DNA of 59,384 nt from Paenibacillus kobensis NBRC 15729 (GCF_004000825.1 NZ_BILZ01000037.1:1-59384), one strand, 5' to 3'. Positions 34,801 to 43,315 are shown, numbered from the stretch's first letter. Notes: generated by a model not told the origin, from the sequence alone. Translations and numbers: made by a program.

Positions 34801-35369
34801 ACCGGCGACGTAAGCGGATAGAAGTCGACAATGCCGCCCCTTACGCTCATCTCGCCTTTCGACTCAACGCGGTCGACGCGCTCGTAACCGATGCCGGTCA
34901 TGAGACGAAGGAATTGCTCCATCGGCATCGTCTCGCCTTCAGCTAGGCTGATTTGAGCCTCTGCCATAACTCCCTTAACAGGCAAGTAGCGGCGTACGCC
35001 GCTGAACGGAACGACGACAATCCCGCGAAACCCTTGGGACAACCGAATGAGCGCATCAATGCGCTGTGCAAGCGTCTCGGGACTCGAGACCGCCGCTTCG
35101 GCCGCTACCAATTCGTTAGCGGGATAGAGAAGGACATCGCCGGCAGGCAGCATTTCCTGCAAATCCTCGGCGATTTTCTGGGCAGCGAACATATTGTGGG
35201 TCACAACCAGCATCGGACGGTCCAGATCAGTTCGGAGCGCCGATACGAGCACTTGGCGGGAGGAACCGGCAAGGCCGGATATGAGCTGTTCCCGCATGCC
35301 CGTCGTTACGCCTGAGAGCACCGTCTGGTAATCCGCATCCGCGGCAAAAGCCTGAATTAACGCTTTCAA
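31839..35369 (-). CDS. mfd: Transcription-repair coupling factor Mfd
   Basis: The protein has about 1176 aa. It contains UvrB-like N-terminal modules, the RNA polymerase-binding domain (KVGDYVVHQNHGIGKYLGIG), a RecG-like translocase with GDVGYGKTEVA, DEEQRFG and TATPIPRTLHMSM, a second helicase lobe (GRVGRSNRIAYAYF) and a C-terminal TRCF domain. It removes stalled RNA polymerase at lesions and recruits UvrA. The start is uncertain: TTG 35369 (MKALIQAFAADADYQTV, AAGGTG about 8 bases upstream) fits homologs better than the longest frame starting at 35405. Bacillus has the same neighbours, fin and pth, on this side. Confidence 0.95.
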   Translation of the reverse strand: MKALIQAFAADADYQTVLSGVTTGMREQLISGLAGSSRQVLVSALRTDLDRPMLVVTHNMFAAQKIAEDLQEMLPAGDVLLYPANELVAAEAAVSSPETLAQRIDALIRLSQGFRGIVVVPFSGVRRYLPVKGVMAEAQISLAEGETMPMEQFLRLMTGIGYERVDRVESKGEMSVRGGIVDFYPLTSPVACRVEWFDDEIDSIRTFDPADQRSLERLKSFVVTPCRELPADERRFKTAASQAADLLEKQLDRMADRTAKERLRGEIGSEMEKLREAQYFSEMYKYVSLLYPERQTLLDYLPADTLLILDEPLRLIETARQLERDEAEWATHLLSHGKSLPGLALARDTDEILHHRAFQTVFLSLFLRQIPHTQPQNILNFMCRATQNFHGQMNVLKSEMDRWKKAGATVMMLAGSAERMDRMRRVLHDYGIEPPSLIEGNLQAGFELPSIHLVVITEGEMFSQKQRKATRVDKKIDNAERIKSYTELKVGDYVVHQNHGIGKYLGIGTLEIGGIHKDYMHIMYAGGDKLSVPIEQIDMIQKYVGSEEKEPKIYKLGGNEWARVKTKVRSSVKDIADELIKLYADRQSSPGFAFGEDTPYQQEFEAMFPYDETRDQLRAIDEIKKDMEMTRPMDRLLCGDVGYGKTEVAVRAAFKAAIEGKQVAILVPTTILAQQHYETFRERFSGYPFKVQVLSRFRSRKEQTDTMKGIKEGTVDIVIGTHRLLSQDIVFKDLGLLIVDEEQRFGVSHKEKLKRLKTNVDVLTLTATPIPRTLHMSMLGVRDLSVIETPPENRFPVQTYVLEYSAALVREAVERELARGGQVYYLYNRVQGIHQMADQIKALVPDARVAVGHGQMSEQELEKTILDFLDGESDVLVSTSIIETGVDIPNVNTLIVHDADKMGLSQLYQLRGRVGRSNRIAYAYFTYQRDKVLTEVAEKRLQSIKEFTELGSGFKIAMRDLAIRGAGNLLGAEQHGFIASVGFDLYSQMLADEVAARKSQLDGAPPAEERKVSTMIDLSLDAYLPSDYIYDSIQKIEIYKKVAGIRVLAEAEDLREELVDRFGDLPLAVENLLAVSRLKTYGAEYGIEQISQKADDWTLKIAVREAARIDKKKVDLLCVKYENRFKRFEDEASGQPMILLRGKGLTAEQKLELLEKFLEDYQEALKSKGALQDVAQ

Positions 35370-35473
35370 AGTAAACGGCACCTTCTTTCTGCGGCACAAG
35401 TCCAAGGCATATTCTGCTGAACTTCTCTGGCAGGATCGCCGCCTTCACACCGCATCACGATAAACACACAAAG

Positions 35474-35507
35474 AAGCCTCAGCCCTTCAGATGCCTGGGC
35501 CAAGGCT
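35474..35507 (-). terminator. Probable terminator downstream of fin
   Basis: AGCCT...GCCC pairs imperfectly with GGGC...AGGCT in the gap between fin and mfd. There is only a weak A-rich flank. Confidence 0.4.
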
Positions 35508-35523
35508 GAATCTCGTTACCGGA

Positions 35524-35754
35524 CTATTGGAGCGGATTCGACTGGAGCACGAGCTCCGGATTCGCTTCAATTGCTTCACGGCAATAATCACAAACTACGT
35601 TAACAATGACGTCCCCGTTCGGATTATACGCTATTATATCGCTGCGCTCCTCAGGGGTCAAGAAATGGAAACCGAGCTGCTGCTCCGTTACCGTACTGTT
35701 GTCGATCGAGCCAACCGAAGTCCGGCAGTGCCGGCAAATATAGTTCACAGCCAT
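35524..35754 (-). CDS. fin: Anti-sigma-F factor Fin (YabK)
   Basis: The 76-aa protein begins MAVNYICRHCRTSVGSID and has two CxxC pairs (CRHC and CDYC) forming a zinc-ribbon, as in Fin. Fin is made in the forespore and inhibits sigma-F RNA polymerase, helping the switch to sigma-G. I use ATG 35754, with AGGAGG 7 bases upstream, instead of an in-frame ATG 45 bases earlier. The location between pth and mfd is exactly that of Bacillus fin. Confidence 0.92.
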   Translation of the reverse strand: MAVNYICRHCRTSVGSIDNSTVTEQQLGFHFLTPEERSDIIAYNPNGDVIVNVVCDYCREAIEANPELVLQSNPLQ

Positions 35755-35851
35755 ATGTATGCCTCCTGAACAATCGTTATACGCACCAGTATGCCCCATT
35801 TGGCCCGGTTATAACGATCGAACTTCGGAAGCTGGCTAGACATCCGCTCTG

Positions 35852-36412
35852 CTACCCGTTGAACTTCGCCATCGTCTGCTCGAACGTCGCCTTCAGCGCG
35901 AATTCGGCCGCATCACAGGTCTGCTCAATCATCGTTGCCAGCTTATCCTGCTCTGCCTTCGCGAAATTGTCCAGCACATAGTCCGCAATATTGCCGCCCG
36001 GCTGCGGGCGCGTAATACCCATCCGAATCCGATTGAACGTCTGTGTGCCGACATGCTGAATAATGGATTTGATGCCGTTATGGCCGCCTGGACTTCCTTG
36101 ATATCGAAGACGAATGCGGCCCAATTCCGTATCCAAGTCGTCATAGATGACGATGAGATCCTCTAGCGGCACCTTGTAATAATCCATATAAGCTCTTACC
36201 GTCTCGCCCGACAGATTCATATAAGTCATCGGCTTGATGAGCGCTACTTTCGTTCCGCCGACATTGCCTTCACCGATCAGCGCCTTGCATTTGCTCTGCG
36301 TCACACTGATTCCCCACCGCTTGGCGAGTGTATCGACAGCCATAAATCCGACGTTATGGCGCGTATTCTGATATTTCGTGCCGGGATTGCCCAGCCCTAC
36401 GATCCATTTCAT
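35852..36412 (-). CDS. pth: Peptidyl-tRNA hydrolase
   Basis: The 186-aa product is a standard-length bacterial Pth, starting MKWIVGLGNPGTKYQNTRHNVGF, which includes the catalytic-region His in TRHNVG. KPMTYMNLSGE and the YDDLDTELGRIRLRYQGSPGGHNGIKSI block follow. It releases peptides from tRNAs that drop off the ribosome. It is flanked by fin and by the ctc/rplY gene as in Bacillus. No unusual residues seen. Confidence 0.96.
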   Translation of the reverse strand: MKWIVGLGNPGTKYQNTRHNVGFMAVDTLAKRWGISVTQSKCKALIGEGNVGGTKVALIKPMTYMNLSGETVRAYMDYYKVPLEDLIVIYDDLDTELGRIRLRYQGSPGGHNGIKSIIQHVGTQTFNRIRMGITRPQPGGNIADYVLDNFAKAEQDKLATMIEQTCDAAEFALKATFEQTMAKFNG

Positions 36413-36492
36413 GACGAACGCTTCACTCCTATAATTGCAATATTCTATGGATTACAACAGACGAGAGCCGGAATCCTCTATTCATGACAAAA

Positions 36493-36512
36493 AAGGCTGC
36501 CGCAGCAGCCTT
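36493..36512 (-). terminator. Terminator downstream of rplY
   Basis: AAGGCTGC-CGCA-GCAGCCTT is a perfect 8-bp stem, and the A run at 36489-36494 provides the U tract for minus-strand transcripts. Confidence 0.85.
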
Positions 36513-36539
36513 GCCTTGCACATGCTCTTGCATTCCCGG

Positions 36540-37277
36540 TTACGTTCCTTGGAACACGGACTCGCCGCCGACGCCGGTCTTAACCTCTTGCATCTTCGCC
36601 GCCTTCGAACGCGATTCGGCTTCGTGCGCCTCGATGGCCTGCGCCTCCGCTTCTTCTGCCGTTAGATCTTTCTGCGGCATCAGCACCGTCACGACGACCA
36701 TATCGGCGTCAGAACGGGCGGTTACGCCCGCCGGAAGCGCCAAATCGCTTACGAGCACGCTCTCGCCGATACCGAGTGAAGAAATGTTGACCTCGATCAC
36801 TTCCGGCAGTTGGCTCGGCAGCACCTCGATCTCCAGCTCATGCATAAGAAGCGTCAGGATGCCGCCCTCGCGAACGCCGGTGCTGTCCCCGACAGCTTCC
36901 AGCCGGACATGCGTCTTCAGCTTCTCATTCATATTGATCTTATGCAGATCGATATGAACGACCTTATGCGTGAGCGGATCGCGCTGTACTTCGGAGATGA
37001 TGACCGGCTCCGTGAAGCCGCCCGGTATGGCGACGTCCAGCACAGCGTTCGGATGAGAGCGAAGCAGCGGCAGAAGATCACGCTCAGCCAGCGCAATCGG
37101 TGTTGGCGTCTTGAGGCCCGTACCGTAAACAACACCCGGTACTTTACCCTGCCGGCGCAGCTCTTTCAGCTCTCGCTTCGTATGCGTTGCTCTTGTTTCA
37201 ACAGGTAATGGAATGCCCAATTCGGAATCCTCCTTCGAGAGTCCGCCCTCGTTAGCAGCAGCAGACTGATTCCTCAT
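36540..37277 (-). CDS. rplY: Ribosomal protein L25 / general stress protein Ctc
   Basis: The 245-aa TL5/Ctc-type protein has an N-terminal L25 domain that binds 5S rRNA (about residues 25-115: TKRELKELRRQGKVPGVVYG, then HKVVHIDLHKI) and a C-terminal TL5 domain. The acidic/Ala-rich end is AEEAEAQAIEAHEAES. About 20 extra residues precede the usual start, so an internal start is possible, but ATG 37277 has AGGTAAG close upstream. In Bacillus prs stands between glmU and ctc; here only 19 bases separate them. Confidence 0.9.
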   Translation of the reverse strand: MRNQSAAANEGGLSKEDSELGIPLPVETRATHTKRELKELRRQGKVPGVVYGTGLKTPTPIALAERDLLPLLRSHPNAVLDVAIPGGFTEPVIISEVQRDPLTHKVVHIDLHKINMNEKLKTHVRLEAVGDSTGVREGGILTLLMHELEIEVLPSQLPEVIEVNISSLGIGESVLVSDLALPAGVTARSDADMVVVTVLMPQKDLTAEEAEAQAIEAHEAESRSKAAKMQEVKTGVGGESVFQGT

Positions 37278-37296
37278 TAGACTTACCTATTAGCCG

Positions 37297-38703
37297 TTAT
37301 TTATCCGATTTGCTCAGCCGTTCCTTCTTCGACTTCGCGCGTGAACGGATTTTGTCCGCATAGCCTGGTTTGTTCTCCTGGCGTACGCGCGCGATCGCCA
37401 GATCATTCGCCGGCACGTCTTGCGTGATTGTCGAGCCCGCCACCACGTAGGCGCCATCGCCGACCTTCACCGGAGCAATCAGGTTGACGTTGCTGCCGAT
37501 AAAGGCGTTGTCGCCGATCTCGGTAACCGACTTATTGAAACCGTCGTAATTGACCGTAATCGCGCCGCAGCCGATATTGACGTCCTTGCCGACGACTGCG
37601 TCGCCGACATAGCTCAGATGCGATACTTTACTGCCATCGCCAAGCGTCGCATTTTTGAGCTCGACGAAATCGCCGATCTTGCAATCTTGGCCCAGCTTCG
37701 AGCCCGGACGCAAATAAGCGAACGGACCTACAGAGCTGTTATCGCCGATCTCTGCATCGGCTGCGACCGAATATTTGACCGATACGCCGTTGCCGACCGT
37801 TACATTCGTCAGATCCGCTTGAGGACCAATGATGCAATCTTCGCCAATGACCGTACCGCCTCTAAGCACCGTCCCCGGATGTACGATCGTATCCGCGCCG
37901 ATGACGACGTCCGCTTCAATATAGGTCGAGGATGGATCGATAACCGTGACACCATTGATTTGGTGCTGGCGTACGATGCGTGCACGCATTAGCTGCTCCG
38001 CTTCCGCCAGGCCGACGCGGTCATTCACGCCGATGCCTTCTGCAAAATCAGCTGCCACATAAGCGCCGACCGTCTCGCCCGCAACGCGTAATATCTCAAG
38101 TACGTCCGTCAAATAATATTCGCCTTGAGCGTTTTCGTTTTTCACCGACTTGAGCGCTTCGAACAGCTTGCGGTTATCGAAACAGTACATGCCTGTATTG
38201 ATTTCCGTAATTGCTGCTTCCTCTGGCGAGCAGTCCTTCTGCTCAACGATGCGCAGTACTTCGCCGTTCTCGCCGCGCACGATACGTCCAAGTCCTTGCG
38301 GGTTCGGAACGACCGCTGTCAGTACCGTTGCCGCTGCCATAACCGCTGTATGCTGCTCGAGAAGCCTGCCGATCGTCTCCGACGTGACGAGAGGCGTATC
38401 GCCATACAGGATGACTGTCGTGCCTTCCTCATCGCCCACGAGCGAAGCCGCCTGCTGAACCGCATGGCCCGTGCCAAGCTGTTCCGCCTGCAGAACGAAT
38501 TCCGCACGGTCGCCAAGCGTCGCCTTCACAAGCTCCGCGCCGTGTCCGACGACGACGACCTTCCGCTCGCATGCCGATGCATCGACCGTATCGAGCACGT
38601 GCTCGACCATCGGTTTGCCGCACACTTGATGGAGAACTTTATATAGCTTCGATTTCATCCGCTTGCCCTGTCCAGCTGCAAGCACGATCGCAATCAGTTT
38701 CAC
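37297..38703 (-). CDS. glmU: Bifunctional UDP-GlcNAc pyrophosphorylase / GlcN-1-P acetyltransferase
   Basis: The 468-aa protein has an N-terminal nucleotidyltransferase domain ([33 protein letters not shown]) and a C-terminal left-handed beta-helix acetyltransferase ([22 protein letters not shown] to [18 protein letters not shown]). It makes UDP-GlcNAc for peptidoglycan and other glycans. The length is normal. It follows spoVG as in Bacillus. The C-terminal tail is rich in Lys/Arg/Ser, common in Gram-positive GlmU. Confidence 0.96.
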   Translation of the reverse strand: MKLIAIVLAAGQGKRMKSKLYKVLHQVCGKPMVEHVLDTVDASACERKVVVVGHGAELVKATLGDRAEFVLQAEQLGTGHAVQQAASLVGDEEGTTVILYGDTPLVTSETIGRLLEQHTAVMAAATVLTAVVPNPQGLGRIVRGENGEVLRIVEQKDCSPEEAAITEINTGMYCFDNRKLFEALKSVKNENAQGEYYLTDVLEILRVAGETVGAYVAADFAEGIGVNDRVGLAEAEQLMRARIVRQHQINGVTVIDPSSTYIEADVVIGADTIVHPGTVLRGGTVIGEDCIIGPQADLTNVTVGNGVSVKYSVAADAEIGDNSSVGPFAYLRPGSKLGQDCKIGDFVELKNATLGDGSKVSHLSYVGDAVVGKDVNIGCGAITVNYDGFNKSVTEIGDNAFIGSNVNLIAPVKVGDGAYVVAGSTITQDVPANDLAIARVRQENKPGYADKIRSRAKSKKERLSKSDK

Positions 38704-38768
38704 AACATTTACCCCCTATTGGTACACATAATCTCTATAGAATATAGCCTATCCGTATGTAAAAGAAA

Positions 38769-38788
38769 AGAGAGCCCGCAGGCTCTCT
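38769..38788 (-). terminator. Terminator downstream of spoVG
   Basis: AGAGAGCC-CGCA-GGCTCTCT is a perfect stem with an A-rich left flank (38761-38769), the U tract on the minus strand. It separates spoVG from glmU. Confidence 0.82.
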
Positions 38789-38799
38789 TCGTCTCATTA

Positions 38800-39090
<291 letters not shown>

Positions 39091-39123
39091 TCACCACCTT
39101 TGCCTCTCAAGGACTTGGTGTAT

Positions 39124-39149
39124 ACTTCCACACATTAGAGCAAATTCCT
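39124..39149 (-). promoter_or_regulatory. Sigma-H-type promoter of spoVG
   Basis: Minus-strand AGGAATT (39143-39149) and GAAGT (39124-39128) are spaced exactly like AGGAT and GAATT of Bacillus spoVG, 17 bases between AGGA and GAA. The -10 core has one mismatch. Confidence 0.55.
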
Positions 39150-39211
39150 CCTGTTTTTTTGGTAAACTTATGCTCTTTATATAAATTTTTTTTCAGCTTG
39201 AAAACTTTTCG

Positions 39212-39607
39212 CTATTGTTCGACAGTAGTCGATGCAATCAATTCGATTTCGACAAGAACGTCTTTCGGCAGGCGCGCAACCTCAACCGCCGAGCGAGCTG
39301 GTTTATGGTCGCCAAAGTACGATGCATAGATTGCGTTAACCGCTGCGAACTGGTTCATATCCTTCATGAACACCGTCGCTTTCACGACGTCAGACAGAGA
39401 AGCGCCCGCTGCTTCAAGGACGGCCTGCAAATTGCGGAACACCTGATGAGTCTGTTCCTCGATGCCGCCTTCAACAACTTGACCGTCTGCACCAAGCGGA
39501 ATTTGTCCAGATGTGAACAGCAGGTTACCCAGTTTCACCGCATGCGAATACGGTCCGATGGCAGCCGGAGCTCCAGCCGCATTGATCAATTGTGGTTGCA
39601 ATTTCAT
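39212..39607 (-). CDS. ridA: RidA family enamine/imine deaminase (YabJ)
   Basis: The 131-aa protein begins [25 protein letters not shown] and contains [15 protein letters not shown], the Arg-bearing [19 protein letters not shown] and related RidA motifs. RidA enzymes hydrolyse reactive 2-aminoacrylate-type intermediates. GGAGGTAAAAG lies 3 bases before ATG 39607. In Bacillus it is yabJ of the purR-yabJ-spoVG group, the same arrangement as here. Confidence 0.95.
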   Translation of the reverse strand: MKLQPQLINAAGAPAAIGPYSHAVKLGNLLFTSGQIPLGADGQVVEGGIEEQTHQVFRNLQAVLEAAGASLSDVVKATVFMKDMNQFAAVNAIYASYFGDHKPARSAVEVARLPKDVLVEIELIASTTVEQ

Positions 39608-39702
39608 ATCTTTTACCTCCAATATAATTCCATATTAAAATATGTTCAGCCCCACAACATGTATGGCTGAACATATCAAGTAAATACAGTTTTTGATTTA
39701 GA

Positions 39703-40527
39703 CTAATTGAAGAAATTTCCCTGCACTACCGTCGTCTGTTTAGACTTCAGATCAACCGCCGTCACTTTCGCTAACGACACGTAATCCTCCAACAGACGCT
39801 CTTCCGTACCAAGCTCGCCCGATTCCACGAAGACGCCGACGCCAGCTACCTTCGCATTAAATTCGGTAAGCAGATCCATCATGCCTTGAATCGTACCGCC
39901 AGCCTTCATGAAGTCGTCGATAATAAGAACGCGGGCGTTCTCTTTCAATGTTCTGCGTGCAAGCGACATCGTCTGAATTCGCTTGTTGGAACCCGAGACG
40001 TAGTTGATGCTCACGGCAGAGCCCTCCGTCACCTTATTGTCGCGCCGGACGATGACAACCGGCAGGTTCAAGCATGCCGCCGTCGCATACGCGAGCGGAA
40101 TGCCTTTCGTCTCGACCGTCATAATGACGTCGATCTCCCGGTTCGCGAAAGCCGTCGCGAACATCCGTCCGAGCTCCGATAGCAGTTCAGGCTGACCGAG
40201 CATATCCGTCATGAATAAATAGCCGCCAGGCAGCACTCTTTCAGGCTGCTCCAACTGGCGGCATACATTATGAATAATTGAAATCGCCGCATCGTGACCG
40301 ATTCTCGGCGTAAACTTTACGCCTCCGGCCGCTCCTGCCAACGTATGCAGTTCTCCGATGCCCTCTTCTTCGAATACTTCTTTAATAATCGCCAAATCCT
40401 CGCTGATCGAAGACTTAGCGGATTGATAGCGATCCGCGAAGGCGGTGAGAGATATTAACGTGTGGGGACGGCTCAGTAAATATTGTGTCATTTCCACGAG
40501 TCGAGCGCTTCGTTTTAATTTTTTCAA
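39703..40527 (-). CDS. purR: Purine operon repressor PurR
   Basis: The 274-aa protein has an N-terminal winged helix (RLVEMTQYLLSRPHTLISLTAFADRYQSAKSSISEDLAIIKE) and a phosphoribosyltransferase-like effector domain with the PRPP loop VLIIDDFMKAGGT. It represses purine genes; PRPP releases it. The length and position beside ridA match Bacillus purR. Confidence 0.96.
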   Translation of the reverse strand: MKKLKRSARLVEMTQYLLSRPHTLISLTAFADRYQSAKSSISEDLAIIKEVFEEEGIGELHTLAGAAGGVKFTPRIGHDAAISIIHNVCRQLEQPERVLPGGYLFMTDMLGQPELLSELGRMFATAFANREIDVIMTVETKGIPLAYATAACLNLPVVIVRRDNKVTEGSAVSINYVSGSNKRIQTMSLARRTLKENARVLIIDDFMKAGGTIQGMMDLLTEFNAKVAGVGVFVESGELGTEERLLEDYVSLAKVTAVDLKSKQTTVVQGNFFN

Positions 40528-40621
40528 AAAATCACCTCTCCTCGCTAAATCCGAATATTATAAAGCCAATATAACATTTTTATACGGATTTAATCAAGGA
40601 AAACGGACAATCGTCCGTTAT

Positions 40622-41476
40622 TTATGTGAGCATTCTTACCACGTACACTTCTTTGCAGAAGCCGCGAAGCCCGTTATAGATGCGTGCCAGCTTCGCTTCC
40701 TTCGACACGAGACCAAACACGGTGGGCCCGCTTCCCGACATGAGCACGCCTTCGGCGCCAAGCTTCTGCATGCTCTCCTTCAACTGAAGCACCTCCGGGT
40801 AGTGCTTAAGCGTCACTTCCTCCAGAACGTTGCCCAGCGAAGCGCACATATCCGTGAACGATCCGCGTGCAATCGAAGACAGCATGTCCTTCATTGAAGG
40901 ATGCTCTTTGACCTCGGACGCTCTAAACTTGCCGTATACGTCAGCAGTAGATACGTTGATTGGCGGCTTGGCCAATACAACCCAGCATTGCGGCGGATTG
41001 TCGATCCGCTCCAGCCGCTCTCCGCGTCCAGTTGCGATCGCGGTTCCGCCCGTTACGCAGAATGGGACGTCAGACCCGAGCTCTGCACCTAATACGCACA
41101 GCTCTTCATCCGAAATACCCAGACCCCACAGACGGTTCAGGCCGCGCAGCGCTGCCGCCGCGTCGCTTGATCCGCCGGCAAGACCTGCAGCGACAGGAAT
41201 CTTCTTATCTAAGTGAATATAGACGCCTTTGCGGACGTCGTAACGGTCTTTGATCAGCTTGGCCGCTTGAAACGCCAAGTTCTTCTCATCCAGCGGAATG
41301 TACCCTGCCTGGCTCGATATAATAATCTGATCGCGCTGCAGTTCTTCCATCTCCAGCCGGTCGGCCAGATCCACCATCGTCATAATCATTTCAACTTCAT
41401 GGAAGCCGTCCTCGCGTTTGCGCAGCACATCAAGCAGCAAATTGATTTTGGCGGGAGCTTTTTCATATATTTTCAT
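40622..41476 (-). CDS. ispE: 4-diphosphocytidyl-2-C-methyl-D-erythritol kinase
   Basis: The 284-aa GHMP kinase begins [18 protein letters not shown]. The ATP loop is [23 protein letters not shown] and the third motif is [12 protein letters not shown]. It phosphorylates CDP-methylerythritol in the MEP isoprenoid pathway. ATG 41476 is preferred to the upstream in-frame GTG, which lies in the GGGTGA ribosome-binding site. Confidence 0.96.
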   Translation of the reverse strand: MKIYEKAPAKINLLLDVLRKREDGFHEVEMIMTMVDLADRLEMEELQRDQIIISSQAGYIPLDEKNLAFQAAKLIKDRYDVRKGVYIHLDKKIPVAAGLAGGSSDAAAALRGLNRLWGLGISDEELCVLGAELGSDVPFCVTGGTAIATGRGERLERIDNPPQCWVVLAKPPINVSTADVYGKFRASEVKEHPSMKDMLSSIARGSFTDMCASLGNVLEEVTLKHYPEVLQLKESMQKLGAEGVLMSGSGPTVFGLVSKEAKLARIYNGLRGFCKEVYVVRMLT

Positions 41477-41530
41477 TATTTTCACCCGTTCGTATGGTTA
41501 ACTTCACCTATTATAACAAACGAAGTGAAG

Positions 41531-41760
41531 GATGCCAAAGGGAAGTACCCTCTGGACACCCAAAACTCCCTAAAAGGGAGATCCAAAGGGCTGGCCCTCT
41601 GGACACCTGTTAAGGGGCTTCGCCCCTCAAACACCCGAGTTTACACCCAGACCCTCAAGCGAGGGATTTCCAAAGGGCTTCGCCCTCTGGACACCTGTTA
41701 AGGGCTTCGCCCCTCAATCACCAGAGTTTATACCCAGGCCCTCAAGGGCTATTTTCTACC
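41531..41760. repeat. Tandem GC-rich hairpin repeats downstream of ispE's start region
   Basis: A unit of about 87 bp occurs at about 41583-41668 and 41670-41760, with a partial copy from 41531. Each contains CAAAGGGC..GCCCTCTGGACACC, GGGGCTTCGCCCC-type hairpins and GTTTAYACCCAGRCCCTCAAG. No coding frame is evident. Such intergenic units are common in Paenibacillus-like genomes; these may form nested hairpins when transcribed. Confidence 0.75.
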
Positions 41761-41816
41761 CACCCAAACCCTCCCTGCAAGGGAGGGCCCCAGAGAGCTC
41801 GCGCCCTCTGGACTCC
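41730..41816 (+). repeat. Left arm of an approximately 87-bp inverted repeat around sspF
   Basis: The stretch with GGGCTATTTTCTACCCACCC, CTCCCTGCAAGGGAGGGCCC and CTCGCGCCCTCTGGACTCC recurs as its reverse complement at 42656-42742 with only a few differences. The 839 bp between the arms hold sspF. 41817-42078 holds no recognisable gene. Confidence 0.8.
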
Positions 41817-42078
41817 GCTAAGACGCACCCTAGCTCACTATGTATCGTCCGCCCGCCCTTGCCGCCCACGGCAAAGCTCCCCGTTCATGCACCCTGGTTA
41901 CATTCGGTCGTCCTCACACTTTATTCGCTCGTCCTCACCTGTCACCACCCATTGATGATTCATCGATTGAACGCAACAGTATAAAGAGACTTAAGAACCC
42001 TGTTTGGTTGACGACGGCTTGTTCTCCAAGTTGATTGTGCAAATAAGCGACATTGAAGGACTCTTGATCGGTGTACAT

Positions 42079-42110
42079 CAAAATAAGCGCCCTGAGGGGC
42101 GCTTATTTTG
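42079..42110 (-). terminator. Terminator downstream of sspF
   Basis: CAAAATAAGCGCCC-TGAG-GGGCGCTTATTTTG forms a perfect 14-bp stem; flanking A/T runs make it usable on the minus strand. Confidence 0.85.
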
Positions 42111-42145
42111 AATTGCCGCAATGATTACTGCAACGGCTACGCTGT

Positions 42146-42331
42146 TTATCGGTTTGTTTTATCCGCGGCAGCTTGTTCGGCCATTTGGATCGCGCGTTTC
42201 ACCATGTTGCCGGCGTCTTTCGCGCGGATGCTGCCCCAGCCTTCCTGCTGAACCGTGTCGTAGAAACCAAGATCCTTCGCAAGCTCATATTTCAAGCTTT
42301 CAGACATTACACTGCGTCTGCGTCTGCTCAT
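42146..42331 (-). CDS. sspF: Small acid-soluble spore protein, alpha/beta type (SspF)
   Basis: The 61-aa protein contains [39 protein letters not shown], the DNA-binding core of alpha/beta SASPs of the SspF type. These coat forespore DNA and protect it from UV and heat. GGAGGAGGATGACTC precedes the ATG. A sigma-G-like promoter lies upstream. The position between ispE and veg is as in Bacillus, but inverted repeats surround it here. Confidence 0.93.
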   Translation of the reverse strand: MSRRRRSVMSESLKYELAKDLGFYDTVQQEGWGSIRAKDAGNMVKRAIQMAEQAAADKTNR

Positions 42332-42354
42332 GAGTCATCCTCCTCCTCAAATAG

Positions 42355-42383
42355 AACTATGGCATGATACACCCTCAGTATGC
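42355..42383 (-). promoter_or_regulatory. Sigma-G-like promoter of sspF
   Basis: Minus-strand GCATA (42379-42383) and CATAGTT (42355-42361) are 17 bp apart, close to the sigma-G consensus (-35 GMATR, -10 CATACTA). Confidence 0.5.
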
Positions 42384-42491
42384 GGACATCCCCGCTATTT
42401 CATGCGGGAATCTCGTTTCCATTTCGGGTCGTTCACACTCAGGGCGCCAGACGAAGTCCAAGCCCTGCATAGTGGTCAGGCATCACGGTTG

Positions 42492-42640
42492 AGCGTGTCC
42501 CAAAGGGACGGCAAGCGGCTTCAGCCAGCAAGTGTAGGGGTGAGCAACGAATGAGATGCGGACGCATCAAACGGATGTAAATACGGGAAAGAGTAAAGCG
42601 TGTCCGAAAGGACGAAAGCGAGGAGACGGACAACAGTGTC
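42492..42640. repeat. Unassigned intergenic element with direct repeats
   Basis: AGCGTGTCC + AAAGGxACG + AAGCG occurs at 42492-42517 and again at 42597-42620; each can fold as a GTCC/GGAC hairpin. Between them lie GTGTAGGGGTGAGCAACGAA and related sequence. No ORF, intron or known RNA is recognised. Confidence 0.4.
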
Positions 42641-42655
42641 TAAAATAGTCCTAGG

Positions 42656-42742
42656 GGAGTCCAGAGGGCGCGAGTCCTCTGGGGCCCTCCCTTCCAGGGA
42701 GGGTTTGGGTGGGTAGAAAAATAGCCCTTAAGGGTTTGGGTG
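42656..42742 (-). repeat. Right arm of the inverted repeat around sspF
   Basis: This is the near-exact reverse complement of 41730-41816. A further related piece (GAGTCCAGAGGGCGCGAGCC) follows at about 42781-42830, also in the inverted orientation. Confidence 0.8.
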
Positions 42743-42832
42743 TAGAAGGGAGCCTGAGGGGCGGAGCCCCTAAACAGGAGGGAGTCCAGAGGGCGCGAGC
42801 CCTTTGGAGCCCTCTTAGGGTTTGGGTGTATA

Positions 42833-42866
42833 AAAAAAGCGCCTTCCCGCGCTAAGGGGGAACACG
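42833..42866 (-). terminator. Probable terminator downstream of veg
   Basis: On the minus strand GCGTGTTCCC pairs with GGGAAGGCGC at nine of ten positions (one G-U), and seven Us follow (A run at 42831-42837). Confidence 0.6.
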
Positions 42867-42897
42867 CCTTGAGTGCCGATCATTCGGCAAAATCCGT

Positions 42898-43170
42898 TCA
42901 CTGTATATAAGTTATCCGAATCTGGCCTTCCTCGTTGCACACGTGCACTTCGACGGATTCGGTCAAGATGTCGGCATAACTGTATGACACGCGCTTAAAC
43001 GCGCTTTCTTCCTGGTCCAGCTTGACAATGAAAACAGATGGGTAGATTTCTTCCAGTACACCGGTGCGTTCGACGGTCTTGCGTCGGCCTCCATTGGCGC
43101 GAAGGCGAATTTTGGAACCGACATGGGCCTCTAAGCTGCGTTTGATTTCCGACAGCGCATTTTTTGCCAT
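42898..43170 (-). CDS. veg: Veg protein
   Basis: The 90-aa protein begins [40 protein letters not shown], the conserved Veg sequence. In Bacillus Veg is abundant, is expressed from a very strong promoter and affects biofilm matrix genes through SinR. GAAAGAGGTGG precedes the start. Two strong promoters in tandem lie upstream. Neighbours sspF and yabG are the same as in Bacillus. Confidence 0.95.
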   Translation of the reverse strand: MAKNALSEIKRSLEAHVGSKIRLRANGGRRKTVERTGVLEEIYPSVFIVKLDQEESAFKRVSYSYADILTESVEVHVCNEEGQIRITYIQ

Positions 43171-43197
43171 TGTCCACTACCACCTCTTTCCTCGTCC

Positions 43198-43226
43198 ATT
43201 ATAACGGTTCGAAGAGGTGAAGTCAA
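43198..43226 (-). promoter_or_regulatory. veg promoter, proximal
   Basis: Minus-strand TTGACT (43221-43226) and a perfect TATAAT (43198-43203) with a 17-bp spacer, directly upstream of the veg ribosome-binding site. Confidence 0.75.
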
Positions 43227-43237
43227 ACAAGCTAATA

Positions 43238-43267
43238 ATTATATCAATCAACCAAACTCTATGTCAA
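43238..43267 (-). promoter_or_regulatory. veg promoter, distal
   Basis: Minus-strand TTGACA (43262-43267) and TATAAT (43238-43243), both perfect, with an 18-bp spacer. Two near-consensus promoters in tandem agree with high Veg expression. Confidence 0.75.
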
Positions 43268-43315
43268 TAGTTATTTTGACCAATTTTAGAGATTTAGATA
43301 GTTGCCCTAATCCTC

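Noticed and set aside
42439-42633. 64-aa minus-strand ORF
   Set aside because: No ribosome-binding site, no family, and it lies in a repeat-rich intergenic block.
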